Position numbers and translations under genes: made by a program. The notes under the pieces were generated by a model. That model ran no database searches, was not told where the DNA came from, and saw nothing but the letters and a program-made list of their open reading frames with translations. 8,132 nucleotides of DNA from Halanaerobiaceae bacterium. Its GTDB lineage: Bacteria; Bacillota; Halanaerobiia; Halanaerobiales; Halarsenatibacteraceae. Below are positions 4,868 through 8,132 of the stretch, in pieces. Location: the NCBI GenBank assembly GCA_003554685.1, contig PWHA01000091.1:1-8132 (forward strand). Direction: 5' to 3'. Positions within the stretch are counted from its first letter, which is position 1, and every line of letters starts with the position of its first letter.

Positions 4868-5161
4868 TTATTTTTCCCTGCTACCGGGGTCGAGACCGGT
4901 AAAACGGCGGTAGCCCCAGTAATTATAGAGCATCACAAAAATAAAAGCCAGCATCAGAGTATACCAGCCAATCAGGAAAAAGTAAACAATACCGAGCAGA
5001 GCCGCCGCTGCCAGCACAACCAGATAGGGCCTGGAAGGGAAACTAATTCTGCCTAGCTGCCAGGGCAGCAGGGTCAGTCCCACAAAAACTCCGATTTCGT
5101 TGTTAAAATAAAATCCGGCAGCCGCCAGCAGAGCAAAAAATAAAGCTAAAACCTTATGCAC
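4868..5161 (-). CDS. Small hydrophobic membrane protein, translationally coupled to rlmD
   Basis: I do not recognise a family. The 97-residue product is strongly hydrophobic, with segments at about 3-19, 23-37, 46-64 and 66-82, so three or four membrane passes. A short basic loop (GRISFPSRP, 37-45) lies between the second and third, and the tail is charged (RRFTGLDPGSREK). The start is GTG at 5161: GGGAGG lies 8 nt upstream, formed by the last codons of rlmD, whose TAA ends 4 nt before the GTG. A longer frame from 5203 would overlap rlmD and lacks such a site. The arrangement predicts translational coupling with rlmD on one mRNA. No catalytic or transport motif is visible; function unknown. 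Confidence 0.8.
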   Translation of the reverse strand: MHKVLALFFALLAAAGFYFNNEIGVFVGLTLLPWQLGRISFPSRPYLVVLAAAALLGIVYFFLIGWYTLMLAFIFVMLYNYWGYRRFTGLDPGSREK

Positions 5162-5165
5162 AAAT

Positions 5166-6518
5166 TTATCCTCCCTTCCTTTCCAGCAGAACAGCAGTCT
5201 CAATATGGTAGGTCTGGGGAAACATATCTATTCCAGAAATTTCAGAAATCCTGTATTTTCCCTTAAGCTCCTTGAGATCCCGGGCCAGAGTCCCGGGGTT
5301 GCAGGAAACATAAATTATTCCTGCCGGGCCAATTTCCAGAATATCCTTCCTGGCTCCAGATTCCAGTCCGCTGCGGGGAGGATCTAAAATCAGCAGGCTC
5401 GCCGGATTCAGCACTTCAGCCAGAGCCTCCTCAGCCTCCGCCTGGTGAAATTTCACCCTGTCCTCCAGCCCATTGATCCGGGCATTGAACCTGGCAGCTT
5501 CAATTGCAGCCTTACTGCTGTCAATACCCACCAGCCGGGAGCTCAGCTCCGAGAGATAGATCCCGATTGATCCTGTTCCGCAGTAGACGTCAACTATCTC
5601 TTCGCTGCTGATTTTGCCGGCCATCTCCCTAACAGTGTCATAGAGTTTGACCGCCATCAGCTGATTTACCTGAAAGAAAGAATCGGGATAGATGATAAAT
5701 CTATAGAACCCGAGATATTCAGTTATGTAGGGCTCCCCGGCCAGCAGCCTGGTCTCCTCTCCCAGTATTACATTGGTGCGGCCGGGATTGATGTTCTGAT
5801 GCACACCCTTAAGCTCGTGATTCTCCTGAATAAGCTGTTCCGCCAGCTCCTGCCAGGGGCTCCAGTTCTTTTCCCGGGTTATAAAAGTCAGCTGCTGCTG
5901 TCCGGTGCAGCGGGCCGAGCGCAGCAGCAGATGTCGCAGTTCACCCCGGTGTTCCTCTTCCCGGTAGGGCTCAACTTCCCGCTGCTGCAGGAGCTCCACT
6001 GTACGGTCAAGCAGACGGTTTATTGGCTGGTCCTGAATCCGGCACTCCGGAAAAACAACCAGCTCATGACTGCCGGACCGGTAAAATCCCGCCTGAATTT
6101 CCTCCTCCACCAGCCCCAGGGGAAACTGCCCCTTATTACGATAATACCAGGGGAAATCCATCCCCTGAACGCTGAAATCAGGGAGTTCAGATATTTTAGC
6201 AATCCGCTCCAGGGAATCTAATATCATGCCACGTTTGGCCCGAAGCTGACCGCTGTACTTCAGATGCTGGAGCTGACAGCCCCCGCAGCGCTGATAAACC
6301 GGGCAGGGAGGCGAAACCCTCTCCGACGAAGTATGGATAATCTCCAGCAGCTTTCCCCGGCTATAGCTATCCCGGACCTCGGTTACTTGAATTTTGACCC
6401 TTTCTCCTGGCAGAGCTCCGGCCACAAATACCACCGGTTTACCCTGAGGTCGGGCCACACCTTCTCCCCCGTAGGCCAGGTCAACTATTTCGACTGTGGC
6501 AGTCTCACCCTGTTTCAT
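5166..6518 (-). CDS. rlmD: 23S rRNA (uracil-5-)-methyltransferase, RlmD/RumA type
   Basis: This SAM-dependent enzyme makes 5-methyluridine in 23S rRNA (U1939 for E. coli RlmD; the B. subtilis homologue RlmCD also modifies U747, so the site set here is uncertain). With 450 residues it has normal length. Domains in order: a TRAM RNA-binding domain (3-62), an Fe-S cluster site at Cys72, Cys78, Cys81 and Cys159, and a central and Rossmann domain with SFFQVN (280-285), DVYCGTGSIG (310-319) and LDPPRSG (378-384). Catalytic Cys406 is in SCNP and the general base Glu440 in HIET. I chose ATG at 6518, right before the TRAM domain. A TTG at 6575 would add 19 residues read from a duplicated noncoding repeat. 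The ribosome binding site is a loose GGGAAGGGA. The downstream membrane gene follows after 4 nt. Confidence 0.95.
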   Translation of the reverse strand: MKQGETATVEIVDLAYGGEGVARPQGKPVVFVAGALPGERVKIQVTEVRDSYSRGKLLEIIHTSSERVSPPCPVYQRCGGCQLQHLKYSGQLRAKRGMILDSLERIAKISELPDFSVQGMDFPWYYRNKGQFPLGLVEEEIQAGFYRSGSHELVVFPECRIQDQPINRLLDRTVELLQQREVEPYREEEHRGELRHLLLRSARCTGQQQLTFITREKNWSPWQELAEQLIQENHELKGVHQNINPGRTNVILGEETRLLAGEPYITEYLGFYRFIIYPDSFFQVNQLMAVKLYDTVREMAGKISSEEIVDVYCGTGSIGIYLSELSSRLVGIDSSKAAIEAARFNARINGLEDRVKFHQAEAEEALAEVLNPASLLILDPPRSGLESGARKDILEIGPAGIIYVSCNPGTLARDLKELKGKYRISEISGIDMFPQTYHIETAVLLERKGG

Positions 6519-6541
6519 TTTCCAGCTTCCCTTCCCTTTTC

Positions 6542-6635
6542 CAGCTCTTTCTCGCTTTATAGCTATTTTTAACAATCACACCATTTTTCAGCTCTTTCTC
6601 ACTTTATAGCTATCCCCAGCAATCATTCAAGTTTC
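6542..6635. repeat. 47-bp tandem duplication upstream of rlmD
   Basis: Two 47-bp units lie head to tail at 6542-6588 and 6589-6635. Their first 25 bases (CAGCTCTTTCTC, then G or A, then CTTTATAGCTAT) differ at one position; the rest is more diverged but still alignable (AACAATCACACC against AGCAATCATTCA). Each copy carries TATAAA on the minus strand, so the duplication doubles a promoter-like element for the leftward rlmD gene. Confidence 0.8.
6603..6630 (-). promoter_or_regulatory. Candidate promoter of rlmD
   Basis: On the minus strand TTGAAT (6625-6630) and TATAAA (6603-6608) are separated by 16 bp. Transcription would begin near 6596, about 78 nt before the rlmD ATG. The downstream 47-bp copy has the same TATAAA (6556-6561) but a degenerate -35 region. 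The -35 matches consensus at only four positions, so this is tentative. Confidence 0.4.
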
Positions 6636-6679
6636 CGGCTTTCTCTCAAATTTTCCAGCAGAGATTAAACATCAATCTC

Positions 6680-6747
6680 CCAGCCGACGGCTACCGGCAC
6701 CCGCCAAAGGTTTCCAGCCGCCGGTTACTGGCACCAACCCGCAAATT
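6680..6747. repeat. 34-bp tandem duplication downstream of gatB
   Basis: Two 34-bp units lie at 6680-6713 and 6714-6747. They open CCAGCCGACGGCTACCGGCA and CCAGCCGCCGGTTACTGGCA, differing at three of these 20 bases, and then diverge (CCCGCCAAAGGTTT against CCAACCCGCAAATT). They are GC-rich and partly palindromic, unlike the AT-rich sequence on either side. Confidence 0.8.
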
Positions 6748-6816
6748 CTATATGTTTAATTATTCCCGGGAAATCCAGATAAATCCAGAGTATTCCAGGC
6801 CTTTCAATTTCCTCAG

Positions 6817-8132
6817 CTAGTGCTTCTCGATTTCCTCCCTAATCAGCTGATTGGCCAGCTGGGGATTGGCCTTGCCCCGGGTTTCCTGCATAACCTGCCC
6901 CACCAGAAAACCGATGGCTTTATCCTTGCCGCCTTTAATATCTTCCACAACATCAGGATTATCAGCCACTATGCCGGCCACGATCTCAGCCAGCTCATCC
7001 TTATCACTGATCTGCTTCAGGCCCTGCTCTTCCACTACTTTTCCAGGAGCCTTTCCGCTGGTAAAGGTCTTTTCAAAGACCTCCTTGGCAATCTTGGAGC
7101 TGATGGTGCCGTCTTCAATCAGTTTCAGCAGTTCGGCCAGCTTCTCTCCGTTAAGCTCATCCTGACCGGGCTCCAGCTCATTTTCCTTAAGCAGCCGCAG
7201 ATATTCGCCCATCAGCCAGTTGCTGACCTCTTTGGCATCATCATACTTCCCGGCCGATTCCTCAAAGAGATCGGCCAGCTCCCGGCTCTGGGTTAAGACC
7301 CCGGCATCATAAGCCGGCAGGTCATACTGCTCCTGAAACCTCTGCTTTTTCTCCAGCGGCAGTTCCGGTAGACTATCATCAATTTCCTCAATGAATTCAT
7401 CAGAAATTTCCAACGGCATCAGATCGGGCTCGGGAAAATAGCGGTAATCCTCGGCCTCCTCCTTGCCCCGCATGGAAACGGTCTCCTGTCTGCTCTCATC
7501 CCAGGCCCGGGTTTCCTGAACAACCCTCTGGCCGGCCTCCAGCAGCTTTTCCTGCCTTTTCACTTCGTAGGCCAGGGCCCTTTCCACCGCCCGAAAACTG
7601 TTCATGTTTTTCACTTCTGCTTTGATGCCAAATTCCCTGTCCCCCCGGGGGCGCAGCGAAACATTGGCATCACAGCGCAGTGAGCCCTCTTCCATGTTGC
7701 AGTCTGAAATTCCCAGGTAAAGAATTATCTGTTTGAGGGCATTTAGATAGGCCCTGGCCTCCTCGGGACTGCGGATATCCGGTTCTGAGACAATTTCAAT
7801 CAGGGGAACTCCACCCCGGTTGTAATCCACATAGCTGTGAGCAGAATCCCCGACAGAACCGGCATGAATCAGCTTGCCGGCATCTTCCTCCAGATGAATC
7901 CGGGTCAGGCCAATCTCTCTGGTCCCACCCTCTTCAGTCTCAATTGTAATCTTGCCGTCATAACCCAGCGGCAGATCATACTGGGAGATCTGATATCCCT
8001 TGGGTAGATCTGGATAAAAGTAGTTCTTCCGGTCAAACTTGCTGAATTGATTGATCTGGCAGTCGGCTGCCCGGGAAGCCTGCAGGGCAAAACGCAGCGC
8101 CCTCTTGTTCAGCATTGGCAGAGTTCCCGGAA
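6817..8132 (-). CDS. gatB: Aspartyl/glutamyl-tRNA amidotransferase subunit B (5' end outside window)
   Basis: GatB is the tRNA-binding and kinase subunit of GatCAB, which converts Glu-tRNA(Gln) and Asp-tRNA(Asn) to Gln-tRNA(Gln) and Asn-tRNA(Asn) in the cytoplasm. The gene is cut by the window edge. The frame stays open to base 8132 and the residues before the first Met read PGTLP, matching the family GLPG-LPVLNKRA region, so the Met at 8115 is internal and roughly 45 residues are missing. Counting from that Met, visible motifs are YFYPDLPKGYQISQY (32-46), GVPLIEIVSEPDIRSP (102-117), NMEEGSLRCDANVS (140-153) and RYFPEPDL (225-232). A YqeY-like C-terminal domain follows (about 285-432) with TSGKAPGKVVEEQGL and a typical end GQVMQETRGKANPQLANQL. 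The stop is TAG at 6817-6819. gatA and gatC would lie beyond the window, if adjacent. Confidence 0.97.
   Translation of the reverse strand, partial: PGTLPMLNKRALRFALQASRAADCQINQFSKFDRKNYFYPDLPKGYQISQYDLPLGYDGKITIETEEGGTREIGLTRIHLEEDAGKLIHAGSVGDSAHSYVDYNRGGVPLIEIVSEPDIRSPEEARAYLNALKQIILYLGISDCNMEEGSLRCDANVSLRPRGDREFGIKAEVKNMNSFRAVERALAYEVKRQEKLLEAGQRVVQETRAWDESRQETVSMRGKEEAEDYRYFPEPDLMPLEISDEFIEEIDDSLPELPLEKKQRFQEQYDLPAYDAGVLTQSRELADLFEESAGKYDDAKEVSNWLMGEYLRLLKENELEPGQDELNGEKLAELLKLIEDGTISSKIAKEVFEKTFTSGKAPGKVVEEQGLKQISDKDELAEIVAGIVADNPDVVEDIKGGKDKAIGFLVGQVMQETRGKANPQLANQLIREEIEKH

Larger units (their letters stand above)
6519..6816. other. 298-bp spacer between gatB and rlmD built largely of duplications
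   Basis: I see no gene. Reading leftward from gatB, it contains a 34-bp duplication (6680-6747), a promoter-like pair (6603-6630) and a 47-bp duplication (6542-6635). No terminator with a clear U-tract follows the gatB stop, so read-through from gatB into rlmD is possible. Each 34-bp unit can form a small GC hairpin, for example AGCCGACGGCT in the first. Confidence 0.65.

Noticed and set aside
5162..5203. Longer start for the small membrane protein, overlapping rlmD
   Set aside because: The GTG at 5161 has a strong ribosome binding site at the right distance; the longer start overlaps rlmD by 38 bp and has none.
6519..6575. N-terminal extension of RlmD from a TTG start
   Set aside because: The extra residues come from one copy of a 47-bp noncoding duplication, and the ATG at 6518 directly precedes the TRAM domain.

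Overview
The window looks like chromosomal DNA of a low-to-moderate-GC Gram-positive-type bacterium (Bacillota). Ribosome binding sites are mostly purine-rich AGGAGG-like, GTG starts occur, and a YlbF/YmcA-family protein sits beside a small NifU-like protein, an FmdB-type zinc ribbon, a ferredoxin-fused DUF362 protein and an Fe-S RlmD-type RNA methylase. The acidic proteins and iron-sulfur content would suit an anaerobe, possibly of the Halanaerobiales, but this lineage is a guess. Coding DNA on the right half is clearly richer in G+C than the AT-rich spacers on the left.

Layout. One gene reads rightward: a NifU C-terminal-domain protein (54-281) behind a promoter whose -10 lies inside an AT dyad. 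A 795-bp AT-rich spacer with a bidirectional hairpin terminator (781-814) separates it from seven leftward genes. From right to left, in their order of transcription, these are gatB (5' end outside the window), rlmD, a small membrane protein coupled to rlmD, an FmdB-family zinc ribbon, a DUF362/ferredoxin protein, a YfcE-type phosphodiesterase and a YlbF/YmcA-family protein. All gene products belong to recognisable families except the small membrane protein.

Functionally this is a housekeeping neighbourhood: Fe-S cluster assembly (NifU-like), tRNA-dependent amidation (GatB), rRNA methylation (RlmD), and general regulators or hydrolases. Only rlmD and the membrane protein are tightly linked, with a 4-nt gap and the ribosome binding site inside the end of rlmD. 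The other leftward genes are separated by 180-440 bp spacers and are probably separate transcription units. A good promoter is visible for the FmdB gene, and a weaker one for rlmD.

The most unusual property lies in the spacers. Nearly every intergenic interval carries short two-to-five-copy tandem duplications with many unrelated unit lengths (9, 10, 11, 14, 15, 16, 17, 18, 20, about 25, 34 and 47 bp). A 30-bp coding version builds a five-repeat acidic tail on the YlbF-family protein. I saw no CRISPR array, tRNA, rRNA, insertion sequence or defence cassette, and nothing that makes a convincing new multi-gene system.
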